Below, in pieces: positions 1 to 31,523 of a DNA stretch of 64,000 nt. This DNA is from Lates calcarifer (taxonomy: Eukaryota; Chordata; Actinopteri; Centropomidae). The notes under the pieces are model-generated. The model did no database searches. It had not been told where the DNA came from and saw nothing but the letters and a program-made list of their open reading frames with translations. The position numbers were made by a program, and so were the translations under genes. Within the stretch, counting starts at the first letter, position 1. The number at the start of each line of letters is the position of its first letter. The stretch spans positions 5,474,601 through 5,538,600 of the forward strand of contig NC_066838.1 in the NCBI RefSeq assembly GCF_001640805.2, in the 5' to 3' direction.

Positions 1-559
1 TATTTAAGCCTCTACAAAAAAATCAGGCAACCCTAAATTACTCTAAAGCTGTTACAGATGTGATTTACCAGACTTTTCCCTGCTGGGTTATTTTTAATGT
101 GTGGACCCTGTCCAGCAGTGCTAATGATGGAAAACTCTTAGAATGAATCACATTTTGAGAACTGATTGATGTTCCATGTCAGAGCAGGAACGTATACACC
201 GATCCCTGTAACTCTGTAATTGAAATCACTTGTAGATATGAACATGTTTTGTTTATGTTACAAATGAGCCCTAGCAAGAGCATTCAGCCTGAACAGGAAC
301 AGCAGACCAAACAGTCTTGTCTTGTTCCTTCCATTTATTTAGATAATTTGTTGTAATTTATATGGTCAGGTCTCTTCATACTGAGTCAGGTGAAAGATGG
401 CTGGTGTGGTGACGTTCATAGGCAAAACTATAACTTCTGAATGAGTGGTCAATGCATCTTGTTACTGATTAATATGACTGCATCATTAATAGCAGGTAGT
501 ATTTTTCAGTTATCGTTGTTATACTCTGACCATCATGTGTTTCTGTTGTTTTGATTTAG
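1..559 (+). other. itch intron, 5' part cut by window edge
   Basis: AT-rich sequence with no coding match that I can see. It ends in an AG acceptor at 558-559 directly before the first recognisable itch exon. The C2-domain exons must lie upstream of the window. Confidence 0.8.
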
Positions 560-12459
<11,900 letters not shown>

Positions 12460-15175
12460 GAGAAACCAGGAGAGGTTGAGTAATGGGTGCAGGAGTCTGA
12501 AGGAACGAAGACCACCAGTGTTCAAATCAGGGAGCCTCTTCAGAATAGGGGGGGTATTTTGTGCGTTAGTATCCATGCATGTTTGCACCTGTATGGTACT
12601 TCTATGGGTGCATGTGCGAGACTATATGTCATTGCAAAGGAGCAGGGATTTGGGAACTGGCGTCTACTGTGCACGCCGTGCTCTCAGCAGGCCTCTCAAT
12701 GCCTGACTGGTACGTGAATAATTTTGTATTCTTTTAAACCAAAACACAGAAGCTGATCCTGTCTCAGAATGTGCACCAAATTATGCATGGGGTCCTGAAA
12801 ACTCACCCTCAATGACATCTGTTTAATAAGACTGCAGTAGTTTTTCTTCCCCACATGTGATCATGTAACGGCATGCATCAGGGTGACCTTGGAGCTACAG
12901 TCAAAATCTCATAATCAGAAAGGTCACAGATTTCTTCTCATTAAGTTGCAGAGGGTGCACTTATTTTAAAACAGGGTTATGTTTCACCAAAAAGTAAACT
13001 TTGTTGCTCTAAGATTGTTTTTTTTTTTGTTTGTTTTTTTTTTTGCATAAGAAAAGAGTTTGGCCCACTTTGAGCATCAACCCCATCATTCTGATTTCCC
13101 ATCATGCCCTTAAATCCCTCACATTTTTATCTGCATCTCTCATGACTAAAGTAGATCTTTTTGAACAGTAACACATGATTTTAATAGATGATAACTCTGA
13201 CTCTGTGAACTTCTAAAAAGTAGTGCTCCAAATTAACGCTTAAATAACAGACAATCTTAGTGCTTCAGAGATTTGGGAGACATGTCTAATCTAATTAACA
13301 AGAGAGAAACAGTTTTGTGTTCCTGCTTCTGTTATAGTATTTGATCTGTGAATGACTTAATGATTGTGAAAAGTGTTGTAACCTCCATAATTTATAGTGG
13401 TGGAAAATGCAAAAGACTTCAGTAGAAGTTAAACTGACCCTAGTTTTATAGGGTCAGAGACTATACTGGATGGGACATCATAGTTTTTAGAGTATTCTGA
13501 GAATCTTGTAGTTTTTTCATCTTAATATCAGCTCCAGACATTTTACACCTTCCTTCTGTTGATTTGTGGAGCAGTCCCGTCGAAGACACGATCCCGAGGA
13601 AATCTGATGAGGATGAAGAAAGTATTTTAAGATGGTGTGTATTCACCAAAATCAAGTCAAACCAAATCAAATTTGACATTTTGAAATCCTGTGAGAAACT
13701 TTGTGTAGCTCTTCATACACATGTAGCACCTGAATGTTAGTGATAGAGCTGCTATCTTATCTGAACCCCCGTAGAAAACCACAAAACAAGTAGGAAAAAT
13801 TTATAAAATTTGTGGTGCGGTTGGTGGTATTTAAAACTTTTGTCTTCCATTTTTGACTTGAAGGAACATTTTACCTCTGAGTATTTTCACCTCCTAACAG
13901 TCAGAATTCCTCTCATGTCATTTCCAAGATACTGCTACAGAGAAACAATTCATGTGATTATGCTTTCATTTGTGAAGATGTGTTATTTTAGGTAAAGATA
14001 CTTACTATGACTTTTGGATCCCAAGAAGAGCTGATTTTTGCTCTTTGATATACAGATGTGCAAGTGCTCAAAGACAACTCCAACTGCTTTACCAATGTAG
14101 AATCCAGCATTAGGTGTGTACAGAAATAGTCCTCATCATATAACTGCAAATTGTTGTTTGGTTTGGTTTGGCTGACGTTACACAGCATCTATTCAACAGT
14201 AACAGATGATTTATCTCATTTATCTATCTGAAATAAAAAGACCAGGTAGTGTGGTTTCTCATTTTGGAGTGTCCTTTTGAATTATTTATTAAACTCACCA
14301 AAAAGACAGATTTGGTTACTGATGAACTTTGGATTCAGGTGTTGTTTGTCTGACGAAGCACCGCACTTTTAAAAAAACGTCCCTCCACTTTTTCTGACAG
14401 CATGTGGGACCTCCAGTCTCGGTTAGTAACACCAGGCTTTTTGATTTCACATGCTTGTCGAGGTGGTCTTTGGTGTTTGTCATTAGCCTTCAGGTAGCCT
14501 TATTTCCTCCCTCAGGCATCTGGTATCCTTTTTAGCAGCTTGATGTCAGCAGAGATGATCGATCATGCAGGCTTTATAGTTAATGGAATTCTCTGGATGC
14601 TGGCTCTGCTTAGTCCTCCTGCTGTGGAGAAGTAACTAGACCAAGAGGAGTTTGAAGTTTTGAAATTCTTATGAAGAAACTGCACCAATGAGGAAAAAGC
14701 TGTGAGACCTGAACTGATGGCTAAGCGTGACTTCAGCTGGAATAACAAATACTGAGACAAAGTCAGTGTAATATAACAAATGTAACATGAATAGTTGATT
14801 GGTTAAGTTGCCTATTTACATTTTTGCCTCAGATTGTTACTTCTAATGCAGAGTGTTGTTTTAATCTTGTTCTGGGTCGATCACATAATAAAATCCCGGG
14901 GATATAGTAACTAAGCAAATATGTAAATATCAAATTCATTTTGTTTGTCCATTTGTTTTCCAGAATCCTCCATGTACAACTAAACCACTGTCACTCTCCT
15001 GTATATGAAAACAAGTTGTAAATGGTGTCAATAACAAATTTTCTTTTGTAAAAGAATGGTTTTAATAAGAGGTTTATGGTAACACTATATTTTCTTTTCT
15101 GTGTTTAATTTCTGATGTACATGAAAGATGTGTAATATAGAAATTGTCACCTTAATAAATTAAATCAGAAATGTG
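12460..15175 (+). other. itch 3' untranslated region
   Basis: About 2.7 kb of AT-rich noncoding sequence between the itch stop codon and a polyadenylation signal at 15154-15159. It holds poly-T runs near 13018-13043 and no coding exon. The open frames in it show no splice context or family match. An earlier AATAAA-like motif near 14231 could give a shorter transcript. Confidence 0.65.
15154..15159 (+). terminator. itch polyadenylation signal AATAAA
   Basis: Canonical AATAAA followed after about 12 bases by a TG-rich run (15172-15195) of the type that serves as a downstream GU-rich element. Cleavage is expected near 15170-15180. Confidence 0.65.
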
Positions 15176-15195
15176 TGTGTGTGTGTGTGTGTGTG
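15172..15195 (+). repeat. (TG)n microsatellite
   Basis: Uninterrupted TG dinucleotide run just past the itch polyadenylation signal. Confidence 0.9.
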
Positions 15196-17110
15196 CCTTG
15201 GAAGAACAAAAGAATCAGTCAGTGTAAAAGATGCTGTGTGTCAATGTCTTTTAGTCCCTGCAAAATTTCTTATCTGAGTGGCTCAGTCAGGTTGAGAGTA
15301 ATCACATAAAGATCTTTTTAAACTGTCGATCATTTTACACAGGGACATGCAACGACACATTAAGACTGAAATGTTCACTGTGGTCATTTAACATAGTAAT
15401 TAACCCTTGAATTGTTGTGAATGTGACAATTGTAGAGGCTATGTCAGAGCTAAAGCCACATACAAAGATAAAGTGTCACTGAAAGCCTTTAAAGTATTTA
15501 TGAAAATAATGCAGAACATGATTTTGAAGCATTGATATGAAATGTCATACAAAACCTAACTATGGAGGACTATCATACTCATTTGTCAATATATAAATAC
15601 ACAAATATATTTTTAAGTAATACAGACAATAATAATACGATAAAATCTTAAGTCAATGCATAATTAAAGCTGCATTTCTTCTTTTTTTAATTTATGCATT
15701 TCACAGATTTTATTTATTTCTACATCTTTATGTCAGGTGGTGTTAACCTAACTGTAAAACATGACTGCTCACAGGTAGCTCTTATTATTTCTGCCCTGTA
15801 TGTGATGCATGAAGCTGAGCTGCCTGGTTCACTCACAACTGCAACAGCTAGTTGTGAGCTCCCTGGTTTGCCTGGTTCACCAATGCTACATGACAGTTAA
15901 AAGTTAGTACCACTGCCTTATTAATAGACAGACACAGAAATAGAGAATTGAATAAATGTAGAAATAATATGACAATCATTTATTTTTGCTATTAATTCTA
16001 AACATCTATTTAAATATTATTTTTTCATTTCATTATTAATTGGTGTAAACTTCTATTGATTATTTATTAATTAAATATATTTATTTCAGTGTGGGTGCGG
16101 CACAGTGGTACAGTGGTTAGCACTGTCGCCTCACAGCAAGAAGGTTCCCGGTTCGGTTTTCTGTGTGGAGTTTGCATGTTCTTCCTGTGCCTCTCCAGGT
16201 ACTCCGGCTTCCTCCCAAAGACATGAAGCTTAGGATAATTGATAACTCTAAATTGCCTGTAGGTGTGAATGTGAGTGTGAATGGTTGTTCACACAATGGT
16301 GGACTGATGGACTGGCTCTGTACAGGCTGTACCCCACCTCTCGCCCAATGACAGCTGGGATAGGTTCCAGCCCCCCCAACAACCCTTAATGGATAAGCAG
16401 TATAGATAATGGATGGATGGATGGATATTTCAGTGTGTTGATGCTGTGCACTTAGACTCACATAGAACTTCTGTGCTGTAAAGAGCCTGACGTCTATAAG
16501 AGTTTTTCTTTGTTGGATGAAAACATTGGTACTAATACTAAATATAGGAGCGCAATATCAAACCTCATTACAGCCATACACATTTTAATACAATTAGGCT
16601 CCCTGTGTTGTTGTCATCATATGCATATAGCTCTTCTTTGGGTGATCCCACTTAAGTAGTCTCAGACAGCTATCACCTACTGTGATATGACACTAAAGCA
16701 GAAACTGAACAACTGATAATACACAATAGTAAAGTTTTGGAGGTGGAATTTTACTCAAAGGACACAAATATTCTTTGAGACATGAGCAAACTTAAAATAA
16801 TTTACTTTTTGCTACATGAAAGTAGAGAAAATGTTGCCATTTGAGCACTGTGGTTTAAGTTGCACAAAACTTGTACTAAAGAACATGGAAATGGTTCGCT
16901 GGTTATCTCTGCAGTGTAGATCTACCAGGTAACATATCCCACAAATCATTTTCATTAACAGAAAATGAAGTAAAATGACTGTATATAATATAAATAGTGT
17001 TTTAATTTAAAACAAATAATGAAATAATTTCCCAGACTCTCACTGTAGATAACTGAGTTTGTTAGCTGATCCATGTCTAGGAAACATTCATACAAAGATT
17101 ATACTTAAAA
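15196..17110. other. Convergent intergenic spacer between itch and znf341
   Basis: AT-rich spacer between two genes that point at each other. It contains a 9 bp perfect stem-loop at 15832-15858 and a SINE-like repeat at 16092-16427. On the minus strand it probably includes the znf341 3' UTR: TTTATT near 15978 would be an AATAAA on that strand. No other gene is seen. Confidence 0.6.
16092..16427 (+). mobile_element. SINE-like interspersed repeat, copy 1
   Basis: Starts with a tRNA-like head (GGTACAGTGGTTAGCACTGT, then a degenerate GGTTCG B-box-like motif). It continues with 'gtggagtttgcatgttct', 'tcctcccaaagacatg' and 'ctaaattgcctgtaggtgtg'. It ends in a TGGA/GGAT simple tail at about 16408-16427. 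The same order recurs at 59721-59980, so this is a dispersed family. It resembles a repeat common in fish genomes; I have not assigned a named family. Confidence 0.75.
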
Positions 17111-24856
<7,746 letters not shown>

Positions 24857-25424
24857 CTTGTAGCTCTCCTGCTGCGCGATAGTCGCTCGATTAATAGAGG
24901 CTGCCTGTTAAGGTCCGCTCCCTTCAAATATTTAGAAAAGATGCTTAAAAACTCTTAAACTGAAGAGCTGAGGCAGACATGTGCCTAATTCATGTTTACA
25001 ATACACTGCCGATGGTAAAAATAATATAAACTGGCTGGGAGTACAGCTTGTTTGTCTGTGGCCTCAAAGCGTGCTAGTTGAGGTTTTAATTTATCCAATA
25101 ACCATTTTCCTACATGAAACACAAAAAACATAAAACTTGACAAGTGTAATTTTTTAATTCAGTAATGTCACAAAACTGTATTTTGAACTGGGAACAACAA
25201 GTATAAACAATCCTTAATTTTAGTCACTTAATTTTAAGTAATAAAACAAAGTGAAAGCGATGGCAGTAAGTTTATGTTTTTCTCCGTGGAACTTGAACAC
25301 ACCTTCCGATCGACGAATCTACGCTCGGTAATATGACAGACAATCTCTTGCACCAATCAGAGTCCGCCAGTCCCGCCCTGCGGAAAGTGAAGCTTCTCGA
25401 CCAATGGTAACCGTCGAATTGGCG

Positions 25425-25430
25425 CACGTG
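25425..25430. promoter_or_regulatory. CACGTG E-box
   Basis: Perfect palindromic E-box, the MYC/MAX and USF type, five bases upstream of the first E2F site in the presumed e2f1 promoter core. Function is inferred from position only. Confidence 0.5.
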
Positions 25431-25434
25431 CCCC

Positions 25435-25446
25435 TTTCGCGGCAAA
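25435..25446 (+). promoter_or_regulatory. E2F binding site A (TTTCGCGGCAAA)
   Basis: Matches the E2F consensus TTTSSCGC in both orientations, one base off a perfect palindrome. From memory, the human E2F1 promoter has the same TTTCGCGGCAAA core followed closely by a second site, which is the arrangement here. It probably mediates cell-cycle autoregulation of e2f1. Confidence 0.8.
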
Positions 25447-25451
25447 AAAGA

Positions 25452-25463
25452 TTTCGCGCGAAA
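25452..25463 (+). promoter_or_regulatory. E2F binding site B (TTTCGCGCGAAA, perfect palindrome)
   Basis: A perfect 12 bp E2F palindrome, five bases after site A, with the spacer AAAAG. The pair suits cooperative or repressive occupancy by E2F-DP dimers with pocket proteins in G0/G1. It lies about 0.6 kb from the znf341 start codon, so it might also affect that gene. Confidence 0.85.
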
Positions 25464-26624
25464 ACCGTCCAAGCCTTGTTTAGATGTAGATCAGCTGGGA
25501 CAATAACAACAATAACAGCCGATAACGGGGTCGGGACGGCGTTTTTATACGCGGACCACTCCCGATGTGAACAACCAAAGGACCAGGAGCCTCTCATTTA
25601 AAGGATGCGTGTGTATTTCACCGCTTTATTTCCTTTTATTTCCAGTTTTGTCGGACTGCTTCCTGCGTGCCCCAACAAAACGAGGGGGTTGAAGAACTGC
25701 GGCTAATAACTTAGCTAGCATGCTAATCTGCTATATATTTTCATATTAAACGATTTCCGTGTATACTCCGCTGACCTAAGTGTCGCTTTCATACGTGTAG
25801 TCTCAAAGATGCTTGTCAGTTATGAAGATGCCTCTTGAATAGTGGATATTTTATTTCGATAGCTTACTTCTGGAAAGCTGCTATAAAGTTTTAATAGCCT
25901 TTTAACTACGCCCCATCTCAGGCGTAAGGGTAAATAATACAGTTTTATAGCCGCAAATAGCTAGTTCAGCGGCTGCACCGGGTTGTTTGTGAACTTGTGT
26001 CAGTCTGTGTTGTTAGGACAGAAGCTAGCTCGTTAGCAGGGTCGGTAGCTGTGTTGAGGGCAGTGTGGCCAGGCCTCGCGGCTCTACTGTACTGACAGGA
26101 GAGATGAAAACAAAAGATTAGCTCGCTCTTGTGCTAGCTCGCTAACCTAAAACGTTTATTACTGCCACGGTCAATGTATGACTTTCTTTGATAACATATC
26201 AGCGACTGAGCCTCAAGGCGCCGAGTTGGTATGCATTTAGCAATATTATTTTATTTGCCAAATTTCCTGTTTGGCAGAACATCCTGTCTTGCCGTTTCAC
26301 TATAAATCTAAAATTGGTTTAGCGCGTCGTTTGCAATAGTTATCTGTTAAAGTTATATTGTCAGTTAAAATATGTGTATTTACTTGATTATATATGAAAA
26401 GAAAGATAACAGAGAAAGAGAGACGTTGTATGGAGATGTTAGAGCTGCCTGTGAACACCTGCAAGAAAACTTTCAGGAGGTTTCACCATTGTTCCGTAAA
26501 TTCACTGAGTACAGCAAATGCAAGTAGGCGTTGATCCTCTGTCTGACCGCAGCATCTTAGTTTGTGACCCCACCCCCCCAAAACCCCCAAAGTCGAGGAA
26601 AGGGATACTCAGTGACACACTGCA

Positions 26625-29600
26625 ATGTCAGAGACTCTGATAACGGGGCAGACATCGGAGGATCTGTTGGCCGACTTTGAGACTCTGCTGAACTCTGGGA
26701 GTATTGACCTGGGCGAGGACCACCAGATAGTGATCATCACCAGCCCCAGCAATGAGGGACTCCACCCAGCTGCCGCCCCCACCAGCACTGGGGAAATCCT
26801 GCTTTTTGCCACACCTCAGGGCCCTGCTGACGTGGGGCTCCAGGACAAGAGACGACCAGCTCTGGGAAGACCCCCGGTGAGGAGAGAGGGTTGTGGTGCG
26901 GGTAGAAGACCCAGAGACAGATGTGGGAGAAAGTGAAAGAGCAAGAAGGGAAGTGGTTAGCTGAGGAGCTGTCCCTTGACATAATATTTTGAAATGTTTA
27001 CATGAACGTGCTTCTGCCTGCATAGCATCCACTTGTTGCTGGAAGAGTTGCTTTCCGTTCAGTAGGGGGTTTCTTTTTGAGTCATGTTCACTTTCATTTC
27101 CTCTTCTTAATACATAGAGTATAGAATTGCATGTACTTAATTATTATGGTAGTTTCTTTTTTTTGTTATAAGTCAATGTTTTTTCTGCAACCATTTGTAT
27201 TTCCTCAGGTAAAAAGAAAGTTAGACCTGGATAGCGATCATCAGTATGTCAGCACCACCCGACCGTCCATAGGCCAAGCACCACCCTCCACACCTGCCCC
27301 TCCCAGAGGTACACACACACTAAACATACTCACTTCTTAATCTGCTGATTTTCACAGCTGTGAGTGAGCGCTCCATCCATCCATCATACTCGTAGCTGCA
27401 ATCTGCCAACCTGTCTTTGTCTTCACTAGACTGACTACTAGCAGAACTAATTCACACTAAATTAAAACTATTGGTCTGTTCAAGTGATAAAGCATACGTT
27501 TTAAGCTTCCAGGAAGACAGTGGGTGTTATCATTTATTAATTAATTCATGCTGTTTTCTCCTTCCCGTTGACTTTGATCAATTGTTGTGGTGCAGGAGTT
27601 CAAAGCATAAGGGAGGAAAATTGAATGGTTGCTTATGGGAATCACACTTCACTTCATGCACCAAAAAGAAAACAAGAACACATTGTAGCCATTGCACATT
27701 CCACATCTTTCCCAGGTCAAGAGAAAAATCAAGAGACCTCTGCTCAGTTCAACAATGATGGCATATTATTTCTGGAATATTTGACAGTGCAATAATTTAT
27801 CAGATCTGCACAGGATTAAAATCAGACAGACAGACAGTATACCAGTCCTCTGTGGAAAGGCTTAAAATACTCAACTGATACTGAGACACACCTGGAGCAG
27901 CACAGCACATCCCAGTATCACACTGGGCCAGGAGAGGAGTTCATTTTTCAGCTAATTCTAATGCAGTAAGCTGTAATTTGTGCTGTAATGACATTAAAAA
28001 AGTAACATGAAATGCAGTTCCACCACACACAAAAATGGTACAGTTGGAACAGATTGGGAGTAAATGTAAAGAGTAAAAGAATCATGCATGTGTAATATAA
28101 CCTGCCTCAAAACATGATGTTATCAAAGGGCATTATATAGGATGGGAATCACCCGTGTGTTAAGAAGCACTAAAGATCTACTGTTTTCTAATAGAGTGGA
28201 AGGTCTTGCATATATAAAAATCTGTAAGTGTGGTTTTATGAGTAAAGAAACAACCCTCTGTGGTTATTAGCAGAAATATTAATTAATTAAACATATATGT
28301 TCCCTCTCCCTTTCTTTCCAGTTCCTCGAAACACAGCGGAGAAGTCACGTTATGACACCTCCTTGAACCTGACCACCAAACGCTTCCTGAACCTGTTGTC
28401 GCAGTCAGCTGACGGTGTGGTGGATCTGAACTGGGCCTCACAGGTCCTGGATGTCCAGAAGAGACGGATCTACGACATAACCAACGTCCTGGAGGGAATC
28501 CAGCTCATCTCCAAGAAGTCCAAGAACAACATCCAATGGCTGTGAGTTCAAAATGCTTCACCAGACTTAATAATATGACTGTGAGGAAACGGGTGCAAAG
28601 CAGAAGAGTACAAACTAAGACTAAATATGTCTACATCAAACTGGCGTGTGGGGAAAAAACAGAATAAACACAGCTAAGGAAAATGACAAATCTGAAAGCA
28701 TGAAGCAGAACGTTCCTTACTATGTTTATATTCCACTCTGTTTTTTTCTTTTTTTTTTTTGTGCTGTTTTCTCCTGCAGCGGTAATCGACTTGACGCAGC
28801 ATTGGTTTCCCGCCATAAGGAGTTGCAGGGGGAGGTGTGTGATCTAACAGAGGCTGAGGAGCAGCTGGACGAGCTCATCTCCAAATGCAACCTGCAGCTT
28901 CGACTGCTCACAGAGGACCCGCAGAACAAGAAATATCTTTTAGACCAGGATCAGGTGGCCTAACTGTTGCTGTCAGACCTAAGCTGGTTACAAACCAACA
29001 TTAGCTTTGACTCACCAGATGTGTGAGGTAGTATGTTCTCACAATGATGACCACTGAAAGTGATTCTAGCAGCACCAGTGAGGCCTAATTGCATATGTCA
29101 TGGTCATGTATAGCATATGTAAGTTCTTGTCCAAGACAAGACATATCTGGGACTGGCTGTGTTCTTGTATTGATCTATTTATGTGCTGTTTTTCACATTT
29201 CTCCTCAAACAAAAATCAGTTGGTTAATTTTGCCAGCTGACATAGACAGCAAAACCTTCACTCAATAGCATTGCAGTCTTGGACTCTGTTAGTATTGGCA
29301 AGAAACAAGTGCAGTTGTGTTGTAGTTCCTTAATTGTTGTGTTCATCACGTTTGGGTATGTGCGCTGCCAGGACTTGAAGAAGTCATTTGACTCCCCGGA
29401 CCAGCTGGTGATGGTGATCAGAGCTCCACCAGAGACCCAGATGCAAGTTTCAGAACCCAGCGAGGTATGGGCCTTAAAAATAAGTTTATATTATACATAT
29501 ATAAGTTTTTAAAAATCATGTTCATCTCTCAGGGTTACCAGGTGTCACTGAAGAGCACGCGGGGTCCAATCGATGTCTTCCTCTGTCCAGAGGACAGCTC

Positions 29601-31523
29601 CGGCATCTGTAGCCCCGTGACAGGAAGTAGTCCCTCAAGACCTAATCCTGACCCATCCCTGGTCCCGCCTCCCACGCAACCCACAGACCAATCACAAGCC
29701 AAAACCTCCACAACTGCCCTAGAAGTGGGTTTATCCTCCCCAGCATCGACATCGTCCACAGTGACAGCAGCCTCCCAGCAGGAGCCCTCATCACTGGTGT
29801 TAGGTGGTGACACAGGTGAGTGTTCACATTTGTCAGTGAATACATTTACATTTATCGGAATCCCTCAGTTAAAAGTTTCAGTGGCAGTTTAATTGATACT
29901 CTTCCCAAAATCTTTAAAAGCACTGTAGCTGCGAAATCTGTTGTTCTTTATGCAGAACAGGTCGACTTGAATTTATGTTAGTCACAATGGAAAACAGAAT
30001 CAACAGAGACTTATTAAGCCTCTCCTGCTGCATAACCCACTTCTCTTGTGCTGGGTCTTCTGCAGTAATGAGAGCAGCTCTCACCCAATGGCAACAATTT
30101 ATCGCGTAAAAAGCAAAAAGTGTGGATAGTGTGCTCATCCAGCCTCAGTTGGATTATATTATATTATATATTCTATAGCTTTATTATTGATTTCTGAATT
30201 AAATTATGGCCACAGGAATAAAAATGATAGTGTCGGTTATATAAGAGTTAGTGATTTAGGATGTTTTTCTCTTAGAACATTTGTAACTTGAGAGGACCTA
30301 GTGCTGTTAAATTTGTATTCCGCTCAGAAAGTGGAAGCTAATTATCCTAACTTGCTAACATTAGCACTGATCCCTACTCTACATTACTTTTCATTTCAGT
30401 CATCTTATATTTCAGGACGAGACAGTTGCACCTTAATTCATTACAACAGATATTTGAATAGAACAAGTGCCAGTGTAACTACAGTATTTTACAGTGTTGT
30501 AGCTTTGTTAGCATCTGCTTTCAGTCTGTTTATAGAGTGTTGTTAAGAGTTAGTCAGTCCTTAAAGTGTTTTATTTTAACCTGGAGGAGTTTCTGAAGGC
30601 TGCTGTAACATGTTCTGCTGCTACAGAGGAAATAAATTAATGACGAGTGAGAACAAGAAATGACCCGGGGGTAAAATCTGTCAAACAGCCAAGAATTCCG
30701 TCGAAGTTTGAAAAATGTTAACTTTCAGAGTCTTTCAGAGAAAATACTTATGAGAGAGGACTTGACTCGCTGCAATAAGTCAGTTAGCTGACTAGTGTCT
30801 TCTGGGAAAGCAAGCTGTCCCCGGACAATCAACCAAACAAAAGTTTTGGTGATTAACCAAACGGCTTACATTGTCAGATGGCTGTGGAAAAATTGCAGTT
30901 CAAATCTATTCACTATAAAACTTGTTTTACTAATATTATTTTGTGACGTTCACTCACAAAAATATGAAATTACTTCAGGACATAGTGATCACTTCATCAG
31001 TGTTTCTCTCTCTCTTTTTTTTTTTTTTTTTTTTTCACTAATGTCTGGGTGTACTGTGAGAATCAATAACCTGTGTTGTGTTTTAAAATGATGTGGGAAA
31101 AAATGATTTGAAAAAGAATATTTTCAGAATTCCCAAACATTCTGACCAAAGGACAAAGATTGACAGCTCTTTGATTCTGACTGAACGATCAGCTGAGTAA
31201 TTAATAGGTTTTTAGCCAATTAGTTAAAACCAACCACAAACCACTGTGACCATCTCAATCACATTTTACTTTGTGTGACAGAGTCGCTCCTTGGAGGTGA
31301 TCCGTTCTCCAGCCTCGGAGACATGCCCGACTTTGACTTCTCACCCCTTTCCTCCTCTGACTTCCTGAACGGAGAGGGCCTCCCTCTCCCATTGGACGGT
31401 TTCATTAACCTGTCTCCCCCTCATAGTCATGACTACCACTTCGGACTGGAGGACCATGAAGGCATCAGTGAACTGTTTGATTGTGACTTTGGTGACCTAT
31501 CACAAGTTTTGGGGGACACTTAG
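26625..31523 (+). CDS. e2f1: Transcription factor E2F1, complete
   Basis: E2F1 pairs with DP proteins and activates S-phase genes until bound by RB. Coding exons: 26625-26876, 27209-27308, 28322-28541, 28780-28954, 29372-29464, 29533-29815 and 31282-31523. They join in frame to 454 residues (human 437). Order: N-terminal motif like human ([10 protein letters not shown], then LLFATPQ), cyclin A-binding segment ([15 protein letters not shown], about 79-93), winged-helix DNA-binding domain about 120-195 with RRIYD at 165-169, dimerisation region rich in Leu, Glu and Gln, marked box ([23 protein letters not shown]), and a C-terminal transactivation/RB-binding peptide ([20 protein letters not shown], from residue 425). 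The ATG at 26625 gives the family N-terminus. The exon 4 donor (CAG/gtggcc) is weak but is the only one that keeps frame with the next exon. Confidence 0.96.

Larger units (their letters stand above)
24857..26624. promoter_or_regulatory. Divergent znf341/e2f1 promoter and 5' UTR region
   Basis: The two coding starts are head to head, 1768 bases apart. A GC-richer core at about 25300-25600 has CCAAT boxes (25353-25357, 25401-25405), a CACGTG E-box (25425-25430) and two E2F sites. No clear TATA box is seen. The e2f1 start of transcription is likely near 25480-25600, about 1 kb upstream of its ATG. That implies a long 5' UTR or a 5' UTR intron; an AG preceded by a pyrimidine-rich stretch at 26551-26552 could be its acceptor. 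I see no coding exon in the region. Confidence 0.7.
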
